Part shown: one piece after another, positions 35,955 through 44,294 of the stretch
Layout of the letters: each line of letters begins with the position of its first letter
Position numbering within the stretch: the first letter of the stretch is position 1
Assembly: GCF_030027245.1 (NCBI RefSeq)
Contig: NZ_JASERT010000001.1
Location: 1,199,001-1,263,000 of the forward strand
Length of the DNA stretch: 64,000 nucleotides
Origin: Asticcacaulis sp. EMRT-3
GTDB taxonomy: Bacteria > Pseudomonadota > Alphaproteobacteria > Caulobacterales > Caulobacteraceae
Reading direction: 5' to 3'
Notes under the pieces: generated by a model
Database searches by the model: none
What the model saw: only the letters and a program-made list of their open reading frames with translations
What the model was told of the DNA's origin: nothing
Position numbers and translations under genes: made by a program

Positions 35955-37184
35955 TTATTTCGGTGATTTCCGCAGCGCGTCAAGGGCGGCGTCCATCACG
36001 CTTTGTGAGAAATCATGATCAAGCCAGTCGGCTTCGATGCGTTTCAGATGTGCGCCTAAGTCAGGCCCGGCGGCCATACCCAGCGCCAGCAGATCCGCCC
36101 CTTTTAGCGGGAACACCGGCACGTCCGTGGCGCGCAAGGCCTCGATCAGGTTTTGCACATCAGCGAAGGGCCGCGCGATATGAGCCGCGCTTAAGATAAC
36201 CGCGTCTTCGACCGCCTGACGACCATGCCGGTACATCAGGCGCGTAAAGTCCTCCGCCCCGTCGTGCAACCGGCCCATGACGGTCACGACCGCCTTCAGA
36301 CGCTGATAAAGCCGCTGCGACAGTTTCAGCCGCGCCTGCACCTCTTTCAGCGCTGTGCCTTCCAGCAAACCGCCGCTGTCGAGCAGCGCCATCAGGCGTG
36401 GCTCAGGCTCAGCGCTGATCGGCAAGATGCTCGCCAGTACGGCTAAGTCATCGCCACGCCAGCCCGGCAGGATGTGCGGCAGCAAGCCGCCCGCCAGCAT
36501 CGCCGTCAGGCCGGTCATCGGCGACGGCAGGGCCAGAATCTTCAGCATTTCCTGCTGGATGCGTTCGCCGGACAGGCTGTCGATACCGTCTATCAGCGCC
36601 ACGCAGGCCGCCAGCGAGTCCGCATCGATCCCGCGCGCATAACCGGCGCTGAAACGAAAGAAACGCAGAATACGCAGATAGTCTTCGCGGATACGCTGTT
36701 CTGCTTCGCCGATAAAGCGCACCCGTCCGGCCAGGGCATCGCCGATCCCCTCGCCCGTCGGATCATAGACCGTGCCGTCCCGATCAGCGTAAAGCGCATT
36801 GAGATAGAAGTCACGGCGCAGCGCATCCCTGGCCCAGTCGGTCGTGTAACTGACCACGGCGCGGCGGCCATCCGTTTCGACATCCTCGCGTAAGGACGTG
36901 ATTTCAAAAGGCTTTCCATTCACCACCGCCGTGATCGTGCCGAAAGCCTTGCCCGTCGGCACGCTTTTGATGGCCGCCGCCTTCAGCGCCGCCTCGGTGT
37001 CGTCGGGCGTCAGTTGCGTGGCGAGGTCAAGATCGCTGACCGGCCTCTGCATCAGGGCATTGCGCACGCAGCCGCCGACAAAGCGCACGCACCCCGCCCC
37101 GCCCAGCGCTTCGAGGGCGGCAAAGACAGAGCGCGTGGCGGGCGCCTGCATGTCGTCGGAAAGAACAATACGTGTCATGGTCAT
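35955..37184 (-). CDS. cca: CCA tRNA nucleotidyltransferase / poly(A) polymerase family
   Basis: This class II nucleotidyltransferase adds or repairs the 3' CCA of tRNAs. Residues 35-57 carry the family head FVGGCVRNALMQRPVSDLDL, with the metal-binding DLD at 51-53, then the RRDFYLNALYAD and RILRFFRFSAGYARG segments. The 409-residue length fits the alphaproteobacterial CCA protein. Two ATG codons (37184 and 37178) are possible starts. No HD domain motif was recognised. Confidence 0.92.
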   Translation of the reverse strand: MTMTRIVLSDDMQAPATRSVFAALEALGGAGCVRFVGGCVRNALMQRPVSDLDLATQLTPDDTEAALKAAAIKSVPTGKAFGTITAVVNGKPFEITSLREDVETDGRRAVVSYTTDWARDALRRDFYLNALYADRDGTVYDPTGEGIGDALAGRVRFIGEAEQRIREDYLRILRFFRFSAGYARGIDADSLAACVALIDGIDSLSGERIQQEMLKILALPSPMTGLTAMLAGGLLPHILPGWRGDDLAVLASILPISAEPEPRLMALLDSGGLLEGTALKEVQARLKLSQRLYQRLKAVVTVMGRLHDGAEDFTRLMYRHGRQAVEDAVILSAAHIARPFADVQNLIEALRATDVPVFPLKGADLLALGMAAGPDLGAHLKRIEADWLDHDFSQSVMDAALDALRKSPK

Positions 37185-37250
37185 TCAGTATGCCAACAGG
37201 AAACGACTGATGCCATAACCCGCTCTGATAATCCATGTTGATAAATGGCT

Positions 37251-37769
37251 TCAGATAACCGTTACCACCTGCCCGCGCAGCTTTACATCGGCATGTGCAC
37301 AGGCAATGAGCAGGCGGTTGGGATCAACGGGCCCCGGCAGGGTCAGACCATCAGCGCGTACAAAGCCAAGCGGTTCGAAATAGCTGCGCGCCCCCACCAG
37401 CAGAACAGCGGGCAGGCCACGCGCAAAAGCCGCCTCAACGGCATGACGGATCAGGGTCTTGCCCACTTCACGTCCGCGCCAGCTATCCGCCACCACGATC
37501 GGCCCCAGAAACGCCAGCGGCGTACCCGCTTCGCTATCGACATGACGCACGAAAACCGGCCACAGGCGCACCGAGCCGATCAGTTCATCACCGACCAGCG
37601 CCACAAAGCTGAGATCGGCCAGAGGCGTCGAATTTTCGCGCAGCCGTTCGGCGGTCTTGACGAAACGCCCCGGCCCGAAGGCATGGTCGGTCAGGGCTGT
37701 GATCGCCTCAGCCTGTGACGGCGCTTCGCATGTAATCGTATAATCCAAAGCCAGAATATCCAGAGCCAT
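37251..37769 (-). CDS. GNAT family N-acetyltransferase
   Basis: The 172-residue protein has the GNAT core: VALVGDELIGSVRL, LGPIVVADSWRGREVGKTLI (the acetyl-CoA-binding loop) and ARSYFEPLGFVRA. The substrate is not predictable. The ATG at 37769 has AGGGA nine bases upstream; an in-frame start 42 bases earlier lacks one. It is followed downstream by the CCA gene and preceded by the tandem repeat region. Confidence 0.86.
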   Translation of the reverse strand: MALDILALDYTITCEAPSQAEAITALTDHAFGPGRFVKTAERLRENSTPLADLSFVALVGDELIGSVRLWPVFVRHVDSEAGTPLAFLGPIVVADSWRGREVGKTLIRHAVEAAFARGLPAVLLVGARSYFEPLGFVRADGLTLPGPVDPNRLLIACAHADVKLRGQVVTVI

Positions 37770-37865
37770 GCTCGTATCCCTGTCGAGGGCGCCACTTAAA
37801 GCATTGAACAATTATATTGAATCGATTCAATAGTTTAAATCTTTGTGCCGCCTCATGTTTTGCTA

Positions 37866-37886
37866 AAAAAGTGGCAGCCGCTTTTT
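37866..37886. repeat. AAAAAGTGG-type hairpin
   Basis: AAAAAGTGGC pairs with GCCGCTTTTT around a one-base loop. Hairpins of the same type lie at 41627-41651 and 47204-47226, each next to a TAGAGC-ended element. Confidence 0.6.
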
Positions 37887-37898
37887 GGCAGGAGGCTC

Positions 37899-38013
37899 TA
37901 GAGCGGTTTGCATTCTGATTGAATCGGTCAAAGGCATGCAACCCACTCTACATTTTACGTTTTTCCGCATCTCGCATTCAATTTGTAAGTCAAATGAAAC
38001 GCGCGTTGCTCTA
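37899..38013 (-). repeat. 115-bp TAGAGC repeat, copy C
   Basis: This is an inverted-orientation copy of the same 115-bp element (TAGAGCGGTTTGCATTC... to ...GTTGCTCTA). It is joined head to tail with copy D, and the two share the TA at 38012-38013. Confidence 0.93.
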
Positions 38014-38126
38014 GAGCGGTCTGCATTCTGATTGAATCGGTCAAAGGCATGCAACCCACTCTACATTTTACGTTTTTCCGCATCTCGCATTCAATTTGTA
38101 AGTCAAATGAAACGCGCGTTGCTCTA
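38012..38126 (-). repeat. 115-bp TAGAGC repeat, copy D
   Basis: This copy lies directly behind copy C and shares its terminal TA. Apart from one substitution near the start (GGTCTGCATTC for GGTTTGCATTC) the two appear identical, which suggests a recent tandem duplication. Confidence 0.93.
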
Positions 38127-38193
38127 GGCCCAAACCCGCCGCAGGTCAATGCGGATCAGGCGGCCCGCCCCGCAATTTATACGACGGAATATG

Positions 38194-38940
38194 TCACCGG
38201 TTAAGAAAGGCCATGAAGGCGGCCTGCGCCTGCGGGCTCGATAAAAGCGCGCGGAAGATGTCGCCCTCGGCGCAGACCACCGGCCATACTTCGTCGGGAT
38301 TGCGCATCAGGGCCTTGGTGTGACGCAGGGCCTCCGGCGATAATCGCGTCAGTTGCAAGGCCATCTGCTGCGCCGTTGCGCGCAAAGCCTCCGGCGTCGT
38401 GATGCGGTTGATCAGGCCCATATCGAGCGCCTTTTGTGCATCTATCGCCTCACCGAGCGCCATCCAGGCAAAGGCGCGGGCGTGGCCAATACGGCGCGGC
38501 AGGAGAAGAGTCGAACCCGCTTCGGGCACCAGACCCAGCTTCAGAAACGGCAGGGTGAGGCGCGCATCATCTGCCACCACCACCAGATCGCAATGCAAAA
38601 GCACGGTCACCCCCACCCCGACCGCCTGCCCCTGTACGGCGCAAACCAAGGGTTTGGCGAAAAAGGTCAGGGCCTTGAGGAAGGCAAAGACCGGCAGGTC
38701 TTCGAGATTTTCCGCCGCCTTCAGTTCGGGCAGACCGTGCGCGAAATCGAGAATATCATTGCCCGCGCAGAAATCCGGCCCTTCTGCGCACAGGATGACG
38801 ACACGCACATTGTCATCAGAACTGGCCGCCTGAAGGCCGTCTGTCAGGGCGCGGTACATGGCCGCCGTCAGGGCGTTTTTCTTGCCTGGCCGGTCAAGGC
38901 AGAGCGTTAAAACGCCGTCATTCAGGGTCTGGGTGATCAT
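38194..38940 (-). CDS. Enoyl-CoA hydratase/isomerase family protein
   Basis: This 248-residue crotonase-fold protein shows the family pattern RPGKKNALTAAMYRAL, the oxyanion-hole stretch GPDFCAGNDILDF, KPLVCAVQGQAVGVGVTVLLHCDLVV, and LGLVPEAGSTLLLPRRIG with a Glu at the catalytic position. It hydrates or isomerises an enoyl-CoA in fatty-acid or amino-acid breakdown; the exact substrate is unknown. ATG 38940 has GTGAGG upstream; a GTG four codons earlier is possible. Confidence 0.88.
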   Translation of the reverse strand: MITQTLNDGVLTLCLDRPGKKNALTAAMYRALTDGLQAASSDDNVRVVILCAEGPDFCAGNDILDFAHGLPELKAAENLEDLPVFAFLKALTFFAKPLVCAVQGQAVGVGVTVLLHCDLVVVADDARLTLPFLKLGLVPEAGSTLLLPRRIGHARAFAWMALGEAIDAQKALDMGLINRITTPEALRATAQQMALQLTRLSPEALRHTKALMRNPDEVWPVVCAEGDIFRALLSSPQAQAAFMAFLNR

Positions 38941-39194
38941 GGCGCGCCTCACATTGTTGACGCGAACGTAAACCGAAATCTCTCCACCGGCAAGGACTGC
39001 CGTAGATGGAGCGCCCCGCGCAGCCCTTATTCGTTACGCCCCGATCATAAAAGGTAAATAAACCTATTGAAAATTTCGCTCTGACGGGGCAAACCGCTTG
39101 AAGCTATAAAATGATATTCTGTACCGACGGGCGAAACCGGCGGACAGGCAATCGACATTGTCCCGATCATCTGAGCAGGGAGACTAGGCTCGCA

Positions 39195-40625
39195 ATGAAA
39201 CTTTCCAAACTTCTCACCCCCGCAGGCAGGCTGCAATCGCTTGCCGCGGTCATGATTCTGGCGCTCACAGCCAGTCTCGGTGCCCCCGCCGCCCAGGCCG
39301 CCGAAGCCGCCCCGGCTTTCAAGATCGATCCCAAGGTTCAGGCGCAGTCGATGACCGAAGCGCCCGGCCTGATCGCCGCCGCCAAGATCAGTTGCGATCC
39401 GAGCGATGCCTATAAGATGGGCGAAACCGACCTTGAAAAGGACGGTAAAAAGGTCAAGGGCTCGCTGTACGAAATCGCCTGCAAGACCGGCCCGGGCTTC
39501 ATGATCACCGCCTTTACCCCCACTGAACCGGGCCAGTCCTTCACCTGCACCCTGGCCGAAGCCATCAAGGCCAAACAGCCGGGTGCCGCCACCTGCGTGC
39601 TGCCGGAAAACGTGCCGTCCTACAAATGGCTGAACACGGTGGTTCAACCCTATATTCCGGGCTGCGTCGTCAATAATGCCCGCATCATGGGCTCCACCCC
39701 GCCCGATTCGACTCAGCCGAAGATCGACCGCTACGAAGTCGGCTGCGAAAGCGGCCTCGGCGGTATCATCGATTATCCGCAACTGGCCTCCAGCGCCCCT
39801 GTCAACTATCAGAGCTGCCTGATCGGTAAGGACAAGGGCTTCCCCTGCCAATACACGACCGACGCCGCACTTACCGCTTCGCTGAAGCCGCTGGCTGCCC
39901 AGGCCGATCCCAAATGCCAGGTCAGCAATGTCCGCTTCGTCGGCATCACCAAGGAATCGGACGGCTACTTCTATGAATTCGGCTGCTCGAACCAGCCCGG
40001 CTTCATGGTGCTGAGCGGCAACGACAACAGCTTCAAGCGCATGATCCCCTGCACCGAGGCCGCCGGTCTTGGCGGCTGCACCCTGACCGACATGGGCACC
40101 GTGGCCGCCGACGCCAAGGTCACCTATGGCAAGGAACTGAAGGCCGCGGGCTATCCCTGCACCGTGCAGGATTTCACCATCATCGGTTCGCAACCTCAGA
40201 CTAAGCGCGACTTCGCTGAGTTCAAATGCCCCGAACAACCCTGGGGCCTGATCGGCTTCGTGCCGCAACCGGGCGCTCAGGCTGCCGTGCATGTCAACGA
40301 TTGCTTCATTGATCAGTCGAACCGCAAGAACTGCACCTATGTCACCGAGCCGCAACTCAAGGCCCAGCTCGACAAGCTGATCAAGATCAAGGAACCGGGC
40401 AAGGACTGCGATGTCGCTCAGGTGCGCTATATCGGTGAATCTGCCGATGTCGAAGGCGCGCTGATTGCCGAACTGGCCTGCAAGAACAAGCGCGGCTATA
40501 TCGTGATCGTGGCGCCTGACCGCAACAGCCTGCTCGACTCGACGCCGTGCAAGCTGGCCAAGGCGCACGGCAGCGACCAGACCTGCACCATCCCCGGTAA
40601 CGGCACCTATACCTCAGGCGACTGA
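39195..40625 (+). CDS. Secreted cysteine-rich protein of five tandem repeats
   Basis: A signal peptide (about 1-36, ending AAQA) is followed by five repeats of roughly 75-95 residues. Each repeat carries a C-x-V-x-x-[AV]-R-[FIY]-[IVM]-G strand, an acidic-aromatic E-x-x-C strand (YEIAC, YEVGC, YEFGC, AEFKC, AELAC), a G-[FYIL]-[IMV] strand and two further cysteines, giving about 20 cysteines in all. The even number and periplasmic targeting suggest two disulfides per repeat. I do not recognise the family; in this sort of genome it would be called hypothetical. ATG 39195 has GGGAG about 12 bases upstream. It ends at a strong terminator. Confidence 0.85.
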   Translation: MKLSKLLTPAGRLQSLAAVMILALTASLGAPAAQAAEAAPAFKIDPKVQAQSMTEAPGLIAAAKISCDPSDAYKMGETDLEKDGKKVKGSLYEIACKTGPGFMITAFTPTEPGQSFTCTLAEAIKAKQPGAATCVLPENVPSYKWLNTVVQPYIPGCVVNNARIMGSTPPDSTQPKIDRYEVGCESGLGGIIDYPQLASSAPVNYQSCLIGKDKGFPCQYTTDAALTASLKPLAAQADPKCQVSNVRFVGITKESDGYFYEFGCSNQPGFMVLSGNDNSFKRMIPCTEAAGLGGCTLTDMGTVAADAKVTYGKELKAAGYPCTVQDFTIIGSQPQTKRDFAEFKCPEQPWGLIGFVPQPGAQAAVHVNDCFIDQSNRKNCTYVTEPQLKAQLDKLIKIKEPGKDCDVAQVRYIGESADVEGALIAELACKNKRGYIVIVAPDRNSLLDSTPCKLAKAHGSDQTCTIPGNGTYTSGD

Positions 40626-40645
40626 GTCGAAGCCGACCGCCTATG

Positions 40646-40684
40646 AAATGACCCGTGGGGCCATGCCGCACGGGTCATTTTTTT
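40646..40684 (+). terminator. Rho-independent terminator of the cysteine-repeat gene
   Basis: AAATGACCCGTG (40646-40657) pairs with CACGGGTCATTT (40669-40680), followed by TTTT. The stem ends 18 bases before the next gene's ATG. Confidence 0.9.
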
Positions 40685-40698
40685 ACCCGGAGTTCCCG

Positions 40699-41454
40699 AT
40701 GCGCTCTTTGCACCTGCTTTTCATCGTGACAACCCTTTTCGGCCTGACCGCCTGTGATCGCATCGCAGCCTGGCAGCACCCGAAACCGAAGGACACGGCA
40801 TTACAGGTGGTGCCCGCGCCGCAGCCAAAGGGCGCTGTGGCCCTCTATCCGGCAGCCGATGGGGTCAGCGTGCAGAGCCGAACCAAGGACTGCGCGTCCG
40901 CCAGTTGCCTTGTTTACCGTGAAGGCAAGTGGCGGCCCCTGCCCGACGACCAGATAAGATTCCTGCCTTTGCTGAGCTTACGTGGCGCGACGGGCAGCGC
41001 CTATGGCGAGGATATGTGGCGCAATGCCGGCGCGGCGGGCCGTTCGGTGATGCTCAATGCGGCGGCGGGACGTGACGCCGTGAAACGCGGCCAGTTCGAC
41101 GGCCTGCGTATCGGCCTGCGCAAAGATGGCCAGACCAGCTATGTCACGGTTTTTGCCCTCGGCGGCACAGATCCTATGCCCGATGCCGAGGTGGCGCTGT
41201 CGGGCGGCGGTGCCTGGCTTTTGGTGAGGCAGCCCGATGGCGAAAGCGTGCTGGCCAACCTGTTTGCCCTGATGGGCCGCACCACCGTCACCTGCGCAGG
41301 CAGGGTGGCGATCGATACTGCGGCGTGGGCTGGCCCGGTCGAAACCGCCCTATCGCCAGATATATTCGTGTCGCGCAACATATCCGCCGCCGCCCGCGCC
41401 ACCGAACAGGCGCGGATCACGCAGGCCTGCGCGGTCCAAAATCAAAAGAGTTAG
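40699..41454 (+). CDS. Predicted lipoprotein, function unknown
   Basis: The 251-residue protein has a lipoprotein signal with lipobox LTAC (Cys19) and then a region with two close cysteines (KDCASASC) and no recognisable domain. GGAG lies upstream of ATG 40699. It is expressed separately from the repeat protein because a terminator stands between them. Its stop codon TAG (41452-41454) is formed by the first three bases of repeat copy E, so the original stop may have been TAA or TAG at the same place. Confidence 0.75.
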   Translation: MRSLHLLFIVTTLFGLTACDRIAAWQHPKPKDTALQVVPAPQPKGAVALYPAADGVSVQSRTKDCASASCLVYREGKWRPLPDDQIRFLPLLSLRGATGSAYGEDMWRNAGAAGRSVMLNAAAGRDAVKRGQFDGLRIGLRKDGQTSYVTVFALGGTDPMPDAEVALSGGGAWLLVRQPDGESVLANLFALMGRTTVTCAGRVAIDTAAWAGPVETALSPDIFVSRNISAAARATEQARITQACAVQNQKS

Positions 41455-41566
41455 AGCGGTTTGCATTCTGATTGAATCGGTCAAAGGCATGCAACCCGCT
41501 CTACATTTTACGTTTTTCCGCATCTCGCATTCAATTTGTAAGTCAAATTAAACGCTCGTTGCTCTA
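41452..41566 (-). repeat. 115-bp TAGAGC repeat, copy E
   Basis: This 115-bp copy is in inverted orientation (TAGAGCGGTTTGC... to ...GCTCTA). It begins exactly at the stop codon of the preceding lipoprotein gene. The 406-bp noncoding gap 41455-41860 consists almost wholly of this copy, the 100-bp insertion and the palindromes listed next. Confidence 0.93.
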
Positions 41567-41613
41567 AAGCGACAGCCTTGAGATCAGTGGCAGGAGGTGA
41601 GCGCAGCAGGTAC

Positions 41614-41717
41614 TAGACCATCATGCCAAAAAGTGGATGCCACTTTTTGGAAAAACATGATGCGTAAGCAAAGACTTAGAGCGAGATCACGAGTCTATCT
41701 AAAGTCATCTTGCTCTA
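41614..41717. mobile_element. TA-flanked 100-bp insertion in a palindrome (MITE-like)
   Basis: The segment 41616-41715 interrupts the palindrome GCAGGTAC-TA...TA-AAGTACCTGC and is flanked by TA on both sides. The uninterrupted form of the same palindrome (AGCGGGTACTAAAGTACCCGC) lies at 41801-41821. The insert contains an AAAAAGTGG hairpin (41627-41651) and a TAGAGC...GCTCTA palindrome (41677-41717). TA duplication is what IS630/Tc1-type transposition leaves, but no transposase is encoded here. Confidence 0.6.
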
Positions 41718-41795
41718 AAGTACCTGCCAGCGACGCCGCCTCGTCACCTTTCAAAGGATTTGAAGCCAGAGCCTTGAGTCGCATGATAGCCGGCA

Positions 41796-41829
41796 AGCGC
41801 AGCGGGTACTAAAGTACCCGCAAGCGACG
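41796..41829. repeat. Uninterrupted GGTACTAAAGTACC palindrome
   Basis: GCGGGTACT-AA-AGTACCCGC is a perfect inverted repeat flanked by AGCGCA and AAGCGACGA. It is the empty-site counterpart of the interrupted palindrome at 41603-41730. Confidence 0.75.
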
Positions 41830-41860
41830 ACTGCGTATCAGGCGGCCAAGGATCGCCGCT

Positions 41861-43189
41861 TCAAAGGGTTTCCATGAAACGACACGCCTCACCCTGCGAC
41901 GGCCCGACGATCTCGTCGTCGCGCATCACCACCTTGCCGCGGATGATGGTGGCCTTGGGCCAGCCGGTCACTTCCATGCCATCAAACGGCGTCCAGCGGC
42001 TCTTGGTGCGCATATCGGCATGGCGCAAAACGCGCTTGTGGTTGAGATCGACGAGCGTAACGTCACCGTCATAGCCCTCGGCCATGCGGCCCTTATTGGC
42101 CACGCCGAAGACCCGCTGCGCCCCGCCCGAGGTCAGATCGACCAGCCGTTCCAGCGACAGACGACCATTGGCGACATGGTTGAGCATGACCGGCAGCAAC
42201 GTCTGCACCCCCGGCATACCCGAAGGCGATTGCGGATAGGGCTTGGCCTTTTCTTCCAGCGTATGCGGCGCGTGGTCGGAGCCCAGCACGTCGGCAATGC
42301 CGCCGGTGATGCCACGCCACAGACCCTCGACATGATAACGGTCGCGGATCGGCGGGTTCATCTGGGCCATGCCCTTCAGCCTTTCATAGGCTTCCGGCGC
42401 TTCCAGAGTCAGGTGCTGCGGCGTCAGCTCAACGGTCGCTACGTCCTTGTGATCCTTGAGGAATTCGATCTCCTCGCGCGTGGTGACATGCAGAACATGG
42501 ATGCGTTTGCCCGCCTCGCGCGCCAGCCGCACCAGACGATGGGTGGACTGGATGGCCGTTTGCGGATCACGCACGAAATCATGGCTCGTCCAGTCGCCTT
42601 CGCGGGCCAGAGAACGGCGCTCGGCCAGCCGGTATTCGTCCTCGGAATGGAAGGTGGCGCGGCGGCGCACCGCCCCCAGCACAGCCGCCACGCCCGCATC
42701 ATCGGCGATCAGCAGGGTTCCGGTCGAAGCGCCCATGAACACCTTGACGCCGCAGCAGCCTTGCAGCCGCTCCAGATCGCCGAGATGATGGATATTGGCG
42801 TGGGTGCCGCCGACATAAAAGGCGTGGTCGCAGTGCATCCGGTGATGGGCGCGCTTCAGCTTGTCGGCAAAGGCTTCGGGATCGGTCGTCGTCGGATTGG
42901 TGTTGGGCATTTCGAACACGGCCACCACCCCGCCCATCACGGCGCATTGCGATCCGGTCTCCAGGTCTTCCTTCCATTCCAGCCCCGGCTCGCGGAAATG
43001 CACCTGGGTGTCGATCACGCCCGGCATGGCCAGCAGGCCGCTGGCGTCGAAGATCTCACCCGCCGAAGCCTGAGACAGGTCGCCGAACGCCGCGAACTTG
43101 CCGTTCGTGATGCCGATGTCGCCCCTGCCCCGCCCGGCATGGTTGATGATGTCGGCATTGCGGATAATCAGGTCAAATGTCTGGGCCAT
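41861..43189 (-). CDS. pyrC: Dihydroorotase-like amidohydrolase
   Basis: The 442-residue protein belongs to the dihydroorotase/allantoinase group (PGVIDTQVHFREPG, VKVFMGAS with the lysine to be carboxylated, HSEDEY, HVLHVT, GSDHAPHT). Dihydroorotase closes the pyrimidine ring of carbamoyl-aspartate. One feature is odd: the usual first metal-binding His of the HxH motif is Gln62 (QVH64), while the Lys, two further His and Asp are present; I believe related alphaproteobacterial proteins share this, but could not check. It may be weakly active, or a partner of another dihydroorotase. ATG 43189 has GGAGG seven bases upstream. Confidence 0.83.
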   Translation of the reverse strand: MAQTFDLIIRNADIINHAGRGRGDIGITNGKFAAFGDLSQASAGEIFDASGLLAMPGVIDTQVHFREPGLEWKEDLETGSQCAVMGGVVAVFEMPNTNPTTTDPEAFADKLKRAHHRMHCDHAFYVGGTHANIHHLGDLERLQGCCGVKVFMGASTGTLLIADDAGVAAVLGAVRRRATFHSEDEYRLAERRSLAREGDWTSHDFVRDPQTAIQSTHRLVRLAREAGKRIHVLHVTTREEIEFLKDHKDVATVELTPQHLTLEAPEAYERLKGMAQMNPPIRDRYHVEGLWRGITGGIADVLGSDHAPHTLEEKAKPYPQSPSGMPGVQTLLPVMLNHVANGRLSLERLVDLTSGGAQRVFGVANKGRMAEGYDGDVTLVDLNHKRVLRHADMRTKSRWTPFDGMEVTGWPKATIIRGKVVMRDDEIVGPSQGEACRFMETL

Positions 43190-43283
43190 AGCCACGCCTC
43201 CATCAATTTTGTTGTGCGCTAACGCTGCGCTGCTTGAGCGCGATGTCGGCATTGCGGATAATCAGGTCAAATGTCTGGGCCAT
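43148..43283. repeat. Duplicated 42-bp start region of the dihydroorotase gene
   Basis: The 42 bp at 43148-43189, which encode MAQTFDLIIRNADI, occur again unchanged at 43242-43283, 94 bp upstream of the gene's start. The upstream copy opens a 26-codon frame (43283 to 43203) whose first 14 residues equal the enzyme's N-terminus and which ends 13 bp before the true start. It also overlaps the end of the glycosyltransferase gene. Confidence 0.88.
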
Positions 43284-44256
43284 CGGATGTTTCCTCGTTT
43301 TTCGGTATCGCCGTCAGGATCGAGTCATAGACCTTATCGACCGGTAAATCCAACATATGACAGGCGTTTTGCTTCAATTTCGGGTCAACAAGACGAATCT
43401 CGTCAAGACTGCGCGGGCCGCGCACCTTACGCACATTCGGCCCTGCCGGGCCTTCCGCCTCATCCGAGGGGCCGTAAAGCCCGATGGCCGGAATATGGGC
43501 CGCCGCCGCCAGATGCAGCCAGATTTCATCATTGCCGACAAACAGCTTTGCGTGACGCAGGGCGGCATAGAGGTTGAGCGCATCGATACTGTCGGATGTT
43601 TCCAGCACCTGGGCGCGCGTCGTGGCCAGGCTCAGCGCCATCAGTGTGTCATGTTCGGCACCGTGGCCGATCACCAGCAGGCGATGACCGGCAAACAGTC
43701 CGCCCTTGCGGGTCAGGCGCGCCGCCAGCACGGCGAAACGCTCGGTGGGCCAGCGTCGCCCCAGCCAGCCAGCGCCCGGCGCCATAATGATGAAGGGCGC
43801 AGCCTCTCGGCCATTGTCGATCAGACCACGCACACGGGCTTCGCGCCGCGGCGACACGCGCAGACCGGGATAGACCTCGGCCTCATCGAGATGCAGGGCC
43901 CGGCATATCTGCGTCAGAGCCGAGGCGCTGTCATTGGGATTGAACGAAAAGCGCGTTTTCGCCTTCATCATGCGCGCAATCATCGAAGGGCCGAGATCAA
44001 TGCAAAGCCCCCATTTGCGCCGCGACAGCTCGCTTAACGATCCCAGCGATCTGAGATTGAAGATCGCGCCGTCAAGGGCTTGTATCTCGGCGATGGAATC
44101 GTCATCTTGGAACAGTTCGGCCGCGAAGGGCGTGGTGGCCAGGGTGATACGGGCGTGCGGTATTTCCTGCTTGAGGCGCGTGATCACGCCGCCCAGGCTG
44201 AGCGCGCGGGCCGGTTCGCAAAAGGCCAGAAGCAGAATCGGGAAAGCCTTTGTCAT
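43267..44256 (-). CDS. Glycosyltransferase family 9 (heptosyltransferase-like)
   Basis: The 329-residue protein has the GT9 layout: an N-terminal Rossmann half, then GAGWLGRRWPTERFAVLAARL, and the donor-site stretch LFVGNDEIWLHLAAAAHIPAIGLYGPSDEAEG, which resembles ADP-heptose:LPS heptosyltransferases. It probably adds a sugar to the LPS core. It is upstream of the dihydroorotase gene on the same strand; its last 17 bases carry the duplicated start region of that gene. Confidence 0.87.
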   Translation of the reverse strand: MTKAFPILLLAFCEPARALSLGGVITRLKQEIPHARITLATTPFAAELFQDDDSIAEIQALDGAIFNLRSLGSLSELSRRKWGLCIDLGPSMIARMMKAKTRFSFNPNDSASALTQICRALHLDEAEVYPGLRVSPRREARVRGLIDNGREAAPFIIMAPGAGWLGRRWPTERFAVLAARLTRKGGLFAGHRLLVIGHGAEHDTLMALSLATTRAQVLETSDSIDALNLYAALRHAKLFVGNDEIWLHLAAAAHIPAIGLYGPSDEAEGPAGPNVRKVRGPRSLDEIRLVDPKLKQNACHMLDLPVDKVYDSILTAIPKNEETSDGPDI

Positions 44257-44294
44257 GCCCCATTGTCAGTTCGAAAGCGTTTCATAGCAAGACC

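Noticed and set aside
37899..38126. CRISPR-like appearance of two adjacent repeats
   Set aside because: There are only two 115-bp units with no spacers, and single copies are scattered elsewhere; no cas genes are present.
39045..40568. 507-codon minus-strand ORF opposite the cysteine-repeat gene
   Set aside because: The plus-strand gene has a signal peptide, a ribosome-binding site, repeats and a terminator; the antisense frame has none of these.
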